Positions 15,974-24,509 of a DNA stretch of 64,000 nt are shown here, one piece after another. Origin of the DNA: Paenibacillus artemisiicola (GTDB lineage Bacteria > Bacillota > Bacilli > Paenibacillales > Paenibacillaceae); contig NZ_JAGGDJ010000025.1 of assembly GCF_017652985.1 (NCBI RefSeq), positions 1 to 64,000 of the forward strand, in the 5' to 3' direction. Made by a program: the position numbers and the translations under genes. How positions within the stretch are numbered: the stretch's first letter is position 1; every line of letters starts with the position of its first letter. The notes below the pieces were generated by a model. The model was not told the DNA's origin, ran no database searches, and worked only from the letters and a program-made list of their open reading frames with translations.

Positions 15974-17560
15974 ATGAGCAAAACGATTACGGACGAAATC
16001 AAGCAGGAAGTCGAGAAACGGCGCACGTTCGCCATCATTTCTCACCCCGATGCGGGGAAAACGACGCTGACGGAGAAGCTGCTCCTGTTTGGGGGCGCGA
16101 TTCGCGAAGCGGGCTCCGTCAAGGCGCGCAAAGCGAGCCGCCACGCGACGAGCGACTGGATGGAGATCGAGAAGCAGCGCGGCATCTCCGTCACGTCGTC
16201 CGTCATGCAGTTCGATTACAGCGGACACCGCGTCAACATTTTGGATACCCCGGGCCACCAAGACTTCAGCGAAGACACCTACCGGACGCTGACGGCCGCG
16301 GACAGCGCGGTCATGCTGATCGACGTCGCGAAGGGCGTCGAGGCGCAGACGATCAAGCTGTTCCAGGTGTGCAGCAAGCGCGGCATACCGATCTTCACGT
16401 TCATCAACAAGCTGGACCGCGAGGGCCAGAATCCGTTCGAGCTGATGGAAGAACTCGAGCGCGTGCTCGGCATCCGGGCGGTTCCGATGAACTGGCCGAT
16501 CGGCATGGGCCGCGAGCTGTGCGGCGTCTATGACCGGATGAAGAACCAGGTCGAGCTGTTCCGGGGCAACGACCATTCCACGATCGAGGTGCAGAAGGTC
16601 GAGGACTACCATGATCCGCATATTCGCGAGATGGCCGGCGATTATCTGACCGATCAGCTGATCGCGGACCTGGAGCTGCTGGATGTGGCCGGCGACCAGT
16701 TTGACTACGAGAAAGTGCGCGCGGGCGAGCTGACGCCGCTCTTCTTCGGCAGCGCCGTCAACAACTTCGGCGTGCAGACGTTCCTCGAGAACTTCCTGCA
16801 GCTAGCGCCGGCGCCGACGCCGCGCCAAAGCACGTCCGGACCGGTCGATCCGATGAGCGAGAAGTTCACCGGCTACGTATTCAAGATCCAGGCGAACATG
16901 AACCCGGCGCACCGCGACCGGATCGCGTTCCTGCGCATCTGCTCCGGCCGCTTCGAGCGCGGCATGAGCGTGCGCCACGTGCGCAACGGCAAGGACATCA
17001 AGCTGTCCCAGCCGCAGCAGTTTCTGGCCCAGGACCGGGATATCGTCGAGAACGCGTATCCGGGCGACATCATCGGCCTGTTCGATCCCGGCATCTTCCG
17101 GATCGGCGATTCGCTCGCGCAGGGCGGCAACATCGTGTTCGACGAGCTGCCGACGTTCTCGCCGGAGCTGTTCGCGAAGGTGACCGTCAAGAACGCGCTG
17201 AAGCATAAGCAGTACCAGAAGGGCATCGACCAGCTGACGGAGGAAGGCACCGTGCAGGTGTTCCAGTCCACCGGCAACTTCGACGAGACGATTCTCGGCG
17301 TCGTCGGCCAGCTGCAGTTCGAGGTGTTCGAGCACCGGATGCGTTCGGAATACGGCGTCGACATCATGCTGCACCGGATGCCGTTCCAATTCGCGCGCTG
17401 GATCGTCGACGACAAGATCGATCCGTCCAAGTACCGGATCAACTCGACGCTCGTGAAAGACAAGAAGGATAATTACGTCGCGCTGTTCGAGAACGAATAC
17501 GCGATGCGCACCGCCATGGAGAAGAACCCCACCTCCAAGTTTTTGGAGATGGCGCCCTAA
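15974..17560 (+). CDS. prfC: peptide chain release factor 3
   Basis: 528 residues, the normal RF3 length. The GTPase domain carries G1 SHPDAGKTTLTEKLL (about 24-38), G3 DTPGHQDFSEDTYRTL (about 90) and G4 NKLDREG (about 143). It ends with the RF3-type C-terminal domain (VLGIRAV and FEVFEHRMRSEYG regions). RF3 is a GTPase that recycles RF1/RF2 from the ribosome after peptide release. It starts 19 nt after the cyclase gene with AAGGGAAC as RBS and is followed by a strong terminator. Confidence 0.96.
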   Translation: MSKTITDEIKQEVEKRRTFAIISHPDAGKTTLTEKLLLFGGAIREAGSVKARKASRHATSDWMEIEKQRGISVTSSVMQFDYSGHRVNILDTPGHQDFSEDTYRTLTAADSAVMLIDVAKGVEAQTIKLFQVCSKRGIPIFTFINKLDREGQNPFELMEELERVLGIRAVPMNWPIGMGRELCGVYDRMKNQVELFRGNDHSTIEVQKVEDYHDPHIREMAGDYLTDQLIADLELLDVAGDQFDYEKVRAGELTPLFFGSAVNNFGVQTFLENFLQLAPAPTPRQSTSGPVDPMSEKFTGYVFKIQANMNPAHRDRIAFLRICSGRFERGMSVRHVRNGKDIKLSQPQQFLAQDRDIVENAYPGDIIGLFDPGIFRIGDSLAQGGNIVFDELPTFSPELFAKVTVKNALKHKQYQKGIDQLTEEGTVQVFQSTGNFDETILGVVGQLQFEVFEHRMRSEYGVDIMLHRMPFQFARWIVDDKIDPSKYRINSTLVKDKKDNYVALFENEYAMRTAMEKNPTSKFLEMAP

Positions 17561-17571
17561 TAACCAAGCAG

Positions 17572-17609
17572 GCCCCGCGTCCGGCGAAGTCGGATGACGG
17601 GGCTTTTTT
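17572..17609 (+). terminator. prfC terminator
   Basis: GCCCCG and CGGGGC close a hairpin with an inner pairing GTCCG/CGGAtGAC, followed by six T residues. Confidence 0.85.
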
Positions 17610-17702
17610 CGCTGGGCCGGGCCGAATGGCCGACGGATAAGGAACGGGAGCGCCAGTCCGAAAGGCTTGCCGTTCTTTTCCGCGATTCGACGCGATTCGC
17701 CG

Positions 17703-17731
17703 TTGACAACCAGGTGCCGCCGTGAGAGAAT
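17703..17731 (+). promoter_or_regulatory. promoter of the LacI-type regulator gene
   Basis: TTGACA at 17703-17708 is followed, after 17 bp, by GAGAAT at 17726-17731, a 4/6 match to the -10 consensus. Predicted start of transcription is near 17738, coinciding with the GTG start codon. Confidence 0.6.
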
Positions 17732-17747
17732 GTACGCGTGTACATTC
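17728..17747. promoter_or_regulatory. 20-bp palindromic operator at the lacI-type gene start
   Basis: GAATGTAC-GCGT-GTACATTC is a perfect dyad with 8-bp arms. It overlaps the -10 element and the first codons of the downstream LacI-family gene, ideal for autorepression. No second copy was noticed elsewhere in the window. Confidence 0.65.
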
Positions 17748-18808
17748 TAGATGATGCAGAACGGGAGCGAGGACCTATCCGTAAAAAAGTCGCTGAGCTT
17801 GCCGGCGTTTCGGAGGCGACGGTTTCGCGCGTGCTTAGCGGCGTCGGGTCGGTCAAGCAGGAAACGGCGAAACGGGTGCTGGAGGCGGCGGAGCGGCTGA
17901 ATTACGTGCCGAGCGCGCTCGCGCAGCGGTTTGCGCTGCGCAAAAGCGGCAATCTGGGCGTCATTCTGCCGATGCTGCCGAAGGTCAACCTGTTCTCGAC
18001 GTATTATTTCTCCGAGGTGCTGAGCGGGATCGGGATCGCCGCCAAGCGGCGCGGGTACGATCTGCTGCTGCTGTTCCGCGAGCCGGAGGAGCCGCGGGAT
18101 TACGCGAACCTGTTCCGGACGCAGAAGATCGACGCCTGCATCCTCATCGGCGCGCAGGACGTGCCGTCCGAGCGCGAGGCGCTGGCGGAGCTGAAGGAAG
18201 GGCACCATCCCTTCTGCCTGGTCAATCAGCGGTTCGGCGGCGAAGCCTACAATTCCGTGGATGCCGACCAAGGCGCGGGCCTGCGCGAAGCGGTTCGCCA
18301 TCTCTTGGCGCGGGGACGCCGGCAGATCGGGTTCCTGAACGGGCCGGCGGTCTATTCCAACAGCCGCGACCGGCTGGACGCGTACCGGGAGGCGCTGGCG
18401 GAAGCCGGTGCGGCGTACGAGCCCGAGCGGGTGCTGCTCGGCAACTACAGCCGCAAGACCGGTTACCTGCAAGCGAAAGCGGTTGCAGACCTCGTGCGGG
18501 CTGGCCGGCTGGACGCCGTGATCGCCGCGAACGACCGGATGGCGATCGGGCTGCTGCAGGGCTTGAAAGAGCTCGGCATCCGCGTCGGCGACGAGCTCGC
18601 GCTGATCGGCTGCGACGATTCCGACGTCGTGCGCATGACGGACCCGCCGCTGTCCTCGATTCGCGTGCCGTTCTTCGACATCGGCCGCGAAGCCGCCGAG
18701 CGGCTGCTCGACGCCGTCGCGAACCCGGCGGACGCCGCTCCGTTCGACGTCAAGCTGCCCGTCGAGCTGATTGAACGCGCTTCCTCCATGCCCGACGGCA
18801 CGACCTGA
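17738..18808 (+). CDS. LacI family transcriptional regulator
   Basis: 356 residues. The N-terminal helix-turn-helix (RKKVAELAGVSEATVSRVLSG, about 17-37) and hinge region (ERLNYVPSALAQRFALRKS) are followed by a periplasmic-binding-protein-like sugar-sensing domain (LGVILPML onward, GCDDSDVVRMTDPPLSSIR near 290). In this frame the only start upstream of the HTH is GTG 17738, which has no clear RBS and coincides with the predicted transcription start, suggesting a leaderless mRNA. Only 60 nt separate it from the first oxidoreductase gene, so it likely controls itself and the downstream Gfo/Idh-ThuA genes. Confidence 0.85.
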   Translation: MYILDDAERERGPIRKKVAELAGVSEATVSRVLSGVGSVKQETAKRVLEAAERLNYVPSALAQRFALRKSGNLGVILPMLPKVNLFSTYYFSEVLSGIGIAAKRRGYDLLLLFREPEEPRDYANLFRTQKIDACILIGAQDVPSEREALAELKEGHHPFCLVNQRFGGEAYNSVDADQGAGLREAVRHLLARGRRQIGFLNGPAVYSNSRDRLDAYREALAEAGAAYEPERVLLGNYSRKTGYLQAKAVADLVRAGRLDAVIAANDRMAIGLLQGLKELGIRVGDELALIGCDDSDVVRMTDPPLSSIRVPFFDIGREAAERLLDAVANPADAAPFDVKLPVELIERASSMPDGTT

Positions 18809-18868
18809 ACTGAAGATTGTTCCAGCTATTCTATTCAACCCAATCATGCGGAGAGGTGGAATTGTACG

Positions 18869-20035
18869 ATGAGCAGCATTCGAGTAGGGATGATCGGTTA
18901 CAAATTCATGGGGAAGGCGCATAGCAACGCCTATCGCGCGCTGCCGATGTTTTTCCCGGACGTGAAGCGTCCGCAGATGGTCGCGATTTGCGGCCGCGAC
19001 GCCGCCGGCGTGGAGCAGTCCCGCGCGCAGTTCGGTTGGGAGAGCGCCGAAACCGACTGGCGCAAGCTGGTCGTCCGCGACGACATCGACGTCGTCGACA
19101 TCAACGCGCCGAGCGACGCGCATAAGGAAATCGCGATCGCCGCGGCGGAGGCGGGCAAGCATATTTTCTGCGAAAAACCGCTGGCGCTGAACCTGGCGGA
19201 TTCCGTCGAGATGCTGAACGCCGCCGAGAAAGCCGGCGTCAAGCACATGGTCGGCTTCAATTACCGCTTCGCGCCGGCCGTCCAGCTGGCGAAGAAGCTG
19301 ATCGCGGAAGGCCGCATCGGCAAGATATTCCACTTCCGCGGCTTCTTCCTGCAGGATTGGATCGTCGATCCGGAATTCCCGCTCGTCTGGCGGCTGCAGA
19401 AGGATATCGCGGGCTCCGGCGCCCATGGCGACCTGGGCGCGCACGTCATCGACATGGCCCGGTTCCTCGTCGGTGAATTCCATGAAGTCATCGGCATGAG
19501 CGAAACGTTCGTCAAGGAGCGTCCGCTGCTGACGGCGACGACCGGCGGCCTCACCGCTAAAGGCGACGCGGGCGCGCCGAAGGGCGAAGTGACGGTCGAC
19601 GACGCGACGCTGTTCCTCGCGCGCTTCGACAACGGCGCCCTCGGCAGCATCGAAGCGACGCGCTTCGCGCCGGGCCACCGCTGCACGAACTCGTTCGAGA
19701 TCAACGGCAGCAAAGGAAGCATCAAGTTCGACTTCGAGCGGGTGAACGAGCTGCAGGTGTTCTTCTCCGACGACGCCGACGACGTGCAGGGCTTCCGCCG
19801 CGTGCTGGCGACGGACGGCGCCCACGCGTACAGCCAAAACTGGTGGCCGCCGGGCCACACGATCGGCTACGAGCATACGTTCACGCACGAGATGGTCGAG
19901 TTCATGAACGCGATCGCGGAAGACCGCCAGCCGGTGCCGAACTTCGCGGACGGCGTGGAATGCCAAGCGGTGCTCGAAGCGGTCGACAAGTCGATCGAGG
20001 AACGCCGTTGGGTCGCAATCTCGGAGCTGCGCTGA
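18869..20035 (+). CDS. Gfo/Idh/MocA family NAD(P)-dependent sugar oxidoreductase
   Basis: 388 residues. Rossmann motif GMIGYKFMGKAHSNAY is at the N-terminus, where the usual GxGxxG third residue region is altered to YKFMGK. The conserved catalytic-lysine motif CEKPLALN lies near 97-104, and GAHGDLGAHVIDMARFLVGE near 190. The family oxidises or reduces hydroxyls of sugars, inositols and their derivatives. It follows the LacI-type regulator by 60 nt and precedes ThuA. RBS GAGAGGTGG. Substrate unknown; a cyclitol or glycoside is likely from context. Confidence 0.88.
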   Translation: MSSIRVGMIGYKFMGKAHSNAYRALPMFFPDVKRPQMVAICGRDAAGVEQSRAQFGWESAETDWRKLVVRDDIDVVDINAPSDAHKEIAIAAAEAGKHIFCEKPLALNLADSVEMLNAAEKAGVKHMVGFNYRFAPAVQLAKKLIAEGRIGKIFHFRGFFLQDWIVDPEFPLVWRLQKDIAGSGAHGDLGAHVIDMARFLVGEFHEVIGMSETFVKERPLLTATTGGLTAKGDAGAPKGEVTVDDATLFLARFDNGALGSIEATRFAPGHRCTNSFEINGSKGSIKFDFERVNELQVFFSDDADDVQGFRRVLATDGAHAYSQNWWPPGHTIGYEHTFTHEMVEFMNAIAEDRQPVPNFADGVECQAVLEAVDKSIEERRWVAISELR

Positions 20036-20149
20036 GCCGCCGTTTCGGGCGGGGCGGAGGTCATCGAAGAGCAAACGGCGCTGCGACGCAGACGGCCATA
20101 GCGGGCTTAGACCGCATTTGAATACGCGACAGAGGAAGGATTTTGGACG

Positions 20150-20773
20150 ATGAAAAAAGCGCTTATCGTATGGGGCGGATGGGACGGCCATCAGCCGAAG
20201 GAAGTCGGGGAAATTTTCACGGGCCTGCTGCGCGAGGAAGGGTTCGACGTGACGGTGTCGGACACGCTGGACGCGTTCGCGGACAAAGAGCTGATGGCGA
20301 GCCAAGACTTGATCGTGCCGGTATGGACGATGGGACAGATCACGCAGGAGCAGCTGCGTCCGCTGCTGGACGCGGTGCAAGCGGGCTGCGGCATCGCCGG
20401 CTGCCACGGCGGCATGGGCGATTCGTTCCGCAACGAGACGGACTTTCAGTTCATGGTCGGCGGCCAATGGGTGGCGCATCCGGGCAACGACGGCGTCCGC
20501 TACGACGTTAACATGACCGACGCGAACGATCCGCTTACGAGCGGAATCGGCGACTTCGAAGTCGTCTCCGAGCAGTACTACATGCATGTCGATCCGGCGG
20601 TGAAGGTCCATGCGACGACCAACTTCGGCGACGTCAAAATGCCGGTCGTCTGGACGAAAACCTGGGGCCAGGGACGCGTCTACTACAACTCGCTCGGCCA
20701 TCAGGCGAACATCGTCGCCATGCCGCAGACGCTCGAGCTCATGCGCCGCGGCTTTCTGTGGGCGGCACGCTGA
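20150..20773 (+). CDS. ThuA-domain protein
   Basis: 207 residues spanning one ThuA (glutamine-amidotransferase-like) domain. WGGWDGHQPKEVGEIF is at the start, GCGIAGCHGGMGDSFR around residues 82-97 replaces the amidotransferase nucleophile motif, and YYMHVDP/ PVVWTKTWGQGRVYYNSLGH lie later. In rhizobia ThuA works with ThuB, a Gfo/Idh oxidoreductase, in trehalose/disaccharide catabolism through 3-keto sugars. Here it is placed between Gfo/Idh genes, consistent with such a pathway. RBS AGAGGAAGGA. The exact reaction is not established. Confidence 0.88.
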   Translation: MKKALIVWGGWDGHQPKEVGEIFTGLLREEGFDVTVSDTLDAFADKELMASQDLIVPVWTMGQITQEQLRPLLDAVQAGCGIAGCHGGMGDSFRNETDFQFMVGGQWVAHPGNDGVRYDVNMTDANDPLTSGIGDFEVVSEQYYMHVDPAVKVHATTNFGDVKMPVVWTKTWGQGRVYYNSLGHQANIVAMPQTLELMRRGFLWAAR

Positions 20774-20817
20774 ACGAACGATTATCATAAGGATTCCAGC
20801 AGGGAGGCATATTACCC

Positions 20818-21912
20818 ATGAAGCCAGTTAAAGTCGGCATTATCGGCTGCGGCAACATCAGCCGGATTTATTTCGCGAATTTGAAGAAATATCCCGAGGT
20901 CGAGCTCGTCGCGGCGGCCGACATCGACATCGAGCGCGCGAAGGAGCGCGCGGCCGAATACGGCGTGCCGAACGCGTATACGGTCGAGCAGCTGCTCGCG
21001 GATCCCGAAATCGAAATCGTCGTCAACCTGACGATTCCGAAGGCGCACGCCTCCGTCTGCCTGCAGGCGCTCGAAGCGGGCAAGCACGTCTACGTCGAGA
21101 AGCCGATCGTCGTGACGCGCGAGGAAGGCAAGCAAGTGCTGGAGCTGGCGGCCGCCAAAGGCCTCCGCGTCGCGAGCGCGCCGGAAACGTTTCTCGGCGG
21201 CGGCATTCAAACCTGCCGCAAGCTGATCGACGACGGCGCGATCGGCCAGCCGGTATCGGCGACGGGCTTCATGATCGGCGGCGGCCACGAGAGCTGGCAC
21301 CCGGATCCGGAGTTCTACTATGAAATCGGCGGCGGCCCGATGTTCGACATGGGGCCGTACTACTTGACGGCGTTCGTGACGCTGTTCGGCCCGATCGAAC
21401 GCGTGACGGGCTCCGCGCGGATCTCGTATCCGGAGCGGACGATCACGAGCGAGAAGAAGCGCGGCAAAACGATCGTCGTCGAGACGCCGACGAACATCAG
21501 CGGCGTGCTGGATTTCCGGAACGGCTTGATCGCCACGCTGATCACGAGCTTCGATGCCAAAGGGGGCACGTCCCTGCCGAACATAGAGGTGCACGGCAGC
21601 GCCGGCTCGCTCCTCGTGCCGGATCCGAACGGCTTCGGCGGCACCGTCAAGCTGCGCCGGGCGGGCGGCGAGTGGGAAGAAATCGAGCTGACGCACGGGT
21701 ACGTAGACAATAACCGCGGCATCGGCGTTGCCGATATGGCGCGCGCGATCCGCGAAGGCGGCCAGCACCGGGCGAACGGCGAGATGGCGTACCATGTGCT
21801 GGAGGCCATGCACGGCATTCACGACGCGTCTCGCGACGGCAAGCATTATGTCATGGAAAGCACGTGCTCGCGTCCGGAGCCAATGCCGGCGCTGGAGAAG
21901 CAGTCCAACTGA
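20818..21912 (+). CDS. Gfo/Idh/MocA family oxidoreductase (paralogue A)
   Basis: 364 residues beginning MKPVKVGIIGCGNISRIYF with a canonical GxGxxx Rossmann start. The motif YVEKPIVVT lies near 94-102 and GGGPMFDMGPYYLTAF near 175. It is strikingly similar along its whole length to the next gene, including the C-terminus MESTCSRPEPMPA, so the two arose by duplication. RBS GGGAGG. Probably co-transcribed with ThuA (45-nt gap). It may oxidise a glycoside or cyclitol; substrate unknown. Confidence 0.9.
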   Translation: MKPVKVGIIGCGNISRIYFANLKKYPEVELVAAADIDIERAKERAAEYGVPNAYTVEQLLADPEIEIVVNLTIPKAHASVCLQALEAGKHVYVEKPIVVTREEGKQVLELAAAKGLRVASAPETFLGGGIQTCRKLIDDGAIGQPVSATGFMIGGGHESWHPDPEFYYEIGGGPMFDMGPYYLTAFVTLFGPIERVTGSARISYPERTITSEKKRGKTIVVETPTNISGVLDFRNGLIATLITSFDAKGGTSLPNIEVHGSAGSLLVPDPNGFGGTVKLRRAGGEWEEIELTHGYVDNNRGIGVADMARAIREGGQHRANGEMAYHVLEAMHGIHDASRDGKHYVMESTCSRPEPMPALEKQSN

Positions 21913-21961
21913 CGACCGGCGCCGCGAATGCGGCGACGATGAAGAAGGAAGACGAAGGAAG

Positions 21962-21987
21962 ACAGCCCGTCCGTCATGGCGGGCTGT
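21962..21987 (+). terminator. hairpin between the two paralogous oxidoreductases
   Basis: ACAGCCCG and CGGGCTGT form an 8-bp stem with a 10-nt loop. There is no T run, so it may act as an RNA-stability or attenuating hairpin rather than a full terminator. The rest of 21913-22146 shows no gene. Confidence 0.45.
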
Positions 21988-22146
21988 TCCGCGTACCGGG
22001 CCGCGACCGGCAGCCGCGCAAAGCGGAACGGAAGAAGCGCAGCGTCACGGAACAACAGGTTGAACCGCGAACCAACACGATAAGGCCGCGCCGGCAACGG
22101 CGACCATCCGCGTCCGGAGCGGCCAAAAAAAGGGAGCATGCGACGA

Positions 22147-23262
22147 ATGAAGCCAGTGAAAGTAGGCGTTGTCGGCTGCGGCAACATCAGCCAGATTTAC
22201 TTTGCGAATCTTAAAAAATATCCCGAAATCGACCTTGTCGCGGCCGCCGATATCGATCTGGAGCGCGCGAAGATGCGGGCCGAGGAATTCGGCCTGCCCA
22301 AGGCGTACACGGTCGACGAGCTGATGTCCGATTCCGAGATCGAGATCGTCGTCAACCTGACGTTCCCGAAGGCGCACGCCACGGTCTGCCTGCAGGCGCT
22401 GGAAGCGGGCAAGCACGTCTACGTCGAGAAGCCGCTCGCGGTGACTCGCGAGGAAGGCCGCAAGGTGCTGGAGCTGGCGAAGGCGAAAGGGCTTCGCGTC
22501 GCGAGCGCGCCGGAGACGTTCCTCGGCGGCGGCATCCAGACCTGCCGCAAGCTGATCGACGACGGCGCGATCGGGCAGCCGATCTCGGTATCCGGCTTCA
22601 TGATGGGCGGCGGGCCGGAAGGCTGGCACCCGGATCCGGAATTTTTTTATGAAGTCGGCGGCGGCCCGATGTTCGATATGGGGCCGTATTACCTCACCGC
22701 GTTCATCGCGCTGCTGGGACCGATCCGGCGCGTGACGGGCTCGGCCGTCATCTCGTACCCGGAGCGGACGATCACGAGCGAGAAGAAGCACGGCAAAGTG
22801 ATGAAGGTGGAGACGCCGACGCACATCGCGGGCGTCCTCGACTTCGCGAGCGGCGCCGTCGGCACGCTCATCACGAGCTTCGACACGAAGGCCGGCACGT
22901 CGCTGCCGAACATCGAAGTCCACGGCAGCGCGGGCTCCCTGCTCGTGCCGGACCCGAACACGTTCGGCGGCACCGTGAAGCTGCGCCGGCTGGGCGGCGA
23001 GTGGGAAGAGATCGCGCTCACCCACGGCAACACGGACAACAACCGCGGCATCGGGGTCGCCGACATGGCGCGCGCGATCCGCGAAGGCGGCCCGCACCGG
23101 GCGAACGGCGCGATGGCGTTCCACGTGCTCGAAGCGATGCACGGCTTCCACGACGCGTCCCGCGACGGGAAGCACTACGTCATGGAAAGCACCTGCGAGC
23201 GTCCCGAACCGATGCCGGCGCCGGAGGGCTCGGGCGACGGTCTGACGGCCGCGCGACGATAG
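22147..23262 (+). CDS. Gfo/Idh/MocA family oxidoreductase (paralogue B)
   Basis: 371 residues beginning MKPVKVGVVGCGNISQIYF, nearly collinear with the preceding oxidoreductase (same GGGIQTCRKLIDDGAIGQP, same GGGPMFDMGPYYLTAF) and with YVEKPLAVT. ATG 22147 was chosen over ATG 22138 because AAAGGGAG ends about 10 nt before it. The ~230-nt gap from its twin suggests possible separate expression. It ends the LacI-led cluster, followed by a GC-rich hairpin. Confidence 0.9.
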   Translation: MKPVKVGVVGCGNISQIYFANLKKYPEIDLVAAADIDLERAKMRAEEFGLPKAYTVDELMSDSEIEIVVNLTFPKAHATVCLQALEAGKHVYVEKPLAVTREEGRKVLELAKAKGLRVASAPETFLGGGIQTCRKLIDDGAIGQPISVSGFMMGGGPEGWHPDPEFFYEVGGGPMFDMGPYYLTAFIALLGPIRRVTGSAVISYPERTITSEKKHGKVMKVETPTHIAGVLDFASGAVGTLITSFDTKAGTSLPNIEVHGSAGSLLVPDPNTFGGTVKLRRLGGEWEEIALTHGNTDNNRGIGVADMARAIREGGPHRANGAMAFHVLEAMHGFHDASRDGKHYVMESTCERPEPMPAPEGSGDGLTAARR

Positions 23263-23300
23263 GCGGGGTACCTGCCGGCTCGCCGGCTTCGCGGCAAATA

Positions 23301-23332
23301 AACAGCCTGCCCCTACAAGGGGGCAGGCTGTT
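23301..23332 (+). terminator. hairpin ending the Gfo/Idh-ThuA cluster
   Basis: AACAGCCTGCCCC / GGGGGCAGGCTGTT form a 13-bp stem with a short TACAA loop. It is followed only by TATCGTTAT, so termination may be imperfect. Confidence 0.65.
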
Positions 23333-23453
23333 ATCGTTATCGGCGCTCGGCTGCGGCGCTTCTAATCGCGCCGTTTCGGCGCGTCGTACATGAAATCGGC
23401 CGGGGCCGGGCACCTTGTAAGCAAGCCAAACCGAACGCTCGCGGCGTCCGCCG

Positions 23454-23690
23454 TCAGCTCGGACTCGGGTTCGCCCCGGTCGCCTGGTTCAGGTGGTTGT
23501 ACAGCAGTTCCACCATCCGGTTTTGCTCCGGCGCCTTGCTGCTTTGCCAGATCATTTCGAACAGCACGCCGAGGCCGGGAAGCGCCCGTTCGTCGCTGTT
23601 GATGGAGCTTTCGATCACGTCGGTCAATTCCGCGCCGGATTTGTTTTGCACACGTTGCACGATAGCCTGCCGCAAATCAAGATTGTTCAA
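23454..23690 (-). CDS. sspI: small acid-soluble spore protein SspI
   Basis: 78 residues starting at TTG (23690), with GGAGGG about 7 nt upstream. The sequence NLDLRQAIVQRVQNKSGAEL and the conserved LPGLGVLFEMIWQ match SspI of Bacillales, slightly longer than the usual ~70. SspI is a minor spore-core protein expressed under sigma-G in the forespore. It shows that the host makes endospores. It lies divergent from ktrA. Confidence 0.88.
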   Translation of the reverse strand: MNNLDLRQAIVQRVQNKSGAELTDVIESSINSDERALPGLGVLFEMIWQSSKAPEQNRMVELLYNHLNQATGANPSPS

Positions 23691-23791
23691 GCCTATCCCT
23701 CCATCACTTGAATTCCCGTTTAATATCTCCTTCGCGCGGGCAATTCATGCCGGACTGACGCGGCCCGTCATTCGGTTATCGCCGGCAGGTA

Positions 23792-23800
23792 TGCTATAAT
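23792..23800 (+). promoter_or_regulatory. extended -10 promoter of ktrA
   Basis: TG-C-TATAAT at 23792-23800 is a perfect -10 with extended TG, 37 nt before the TTG start of ktrA. The -35 region is poor. The 125-bp region upstream has no room for a c-di-AMP (ydaO) riboswitch after the promoter. Confidence 0.55.
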
Positions 23801-23836
23801 AAGCTAACTTTACATCGCGCGCGGGAGGGTTGCGGA

Positions 23837-24502
23837 TTGGCGAAGAAGCAATACGCCGTCATCGGCATGGGGAGATTCGGGTCCAGCGTGGCGCACGAGC
23901 TGTCCGAGCTGGGCTTCGAGGTGCTGGCCATCGACGTCAGCGAGCAGAGGATCCAGGAGGTATCGAGCTGGGTGACCCACGCGGTCTCGGTCGATACGAC
24001 GGACGAGGAAGCGCTGCGGGCGCTCGGACTGCGCAATTTCGACGTCGTGGTCGTCGCGATCGGCGAGGATATCCAGGCGAGCATCCTGACGACCATCATC
24101 CTGAAGGAGCTCGGCGTGGCGAAGGTCATCGTGAAAGCCCAAAACGAGCTGCACGGCAAGGTGCTGAACAAAATCGGCGCGGACAAGGTCGTGTTCCCCG
24201 AACGGGACATGGGGCTGCGGGTCGCGCATCACCTCCTGTCGCCGAACGTCTTGGAATACATCGAGCTGTCCAGCGATTACGGCATCGTGGAAATGAAGGC
24301 GCCGGACTTCATGGTCGGCCGGAATTTGCTGCAGCTCGAGATACGGGCTCGTTACAACTGCAACGTCCTCGCCATCAAGCGCGGGACGGAGATGAACGTC
24401 GCGCCGTCGGCGGAGGACGCCATTCGGGCGGGGGACGTGCTCGTCATCGTCGGCCGGACCGAGGACGTGGCCGAACTCGAGATTTCGTATGCGGAAGGCT
24501 GA
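23837..24502 (+). CDS. ktrA: KtrA/TrkA-type potassium uptake regulatory subunit
   Basis: 221 residues, the typical KtrA length. RCK_N domain: YAVIGMGRFGSSVAHEL (Rossmann GxGxxG) and the acidic AIDVSEQRIQ. RCK_C domain: about 140-221 with NLLQLEIRARYNCNVLAIKR. KtrA forms an octameric ring that binds ATP/ADP and c-di-AMP and gates a KtrB-type potassium channel at the membrane. No ktrB gene is in the window. Start is TTG with GGAGGG 8 nt upstream. The paralogue KtrC cannot be excluded. Confidence 0.88.
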   Translation: MAKKQYAVIGMGRFGSSVAHELSELGFEVLAIDVSEQRIQEVSSWVTHAVSVDTTDEEALRALGLRNFDVVVVAIGEDIQASILTTIILKELGVAKVIVKAQNELHGKVLNKIGADKVVFPERDMGLRVAHHLLSPNVLEYIELSSDYGIVEMKAPDFMVGRNLLQLEIRARYNCNVLAIKRGTEMNVAPSAEDAIRAGDVLVIVGRTEDVAELEISYAEG

Positions 24503-24509
24503 GGGGAAC

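Noticed and set aside
17747..20788. Very long minus-strand open frame opposite the LacI/Gfo-Idh/ThuA genes
   Set aside because: It is a by-product of high-GC codon bias in the plus-strand genes; it crosses several genes and has no domain signature.
23720..23740. sigma-G promoter for sspI
   Set aside because: TGAATT and GATATTA can be found on the minus strand, but only 14 bp apart instead of 17-18.
23711..23836. c-di-AMP (ydaO) riboswitch before ktrA
   Set aside because: The leader after the promoter is only about 30 nt, far too short, and the conserved core is not seen.
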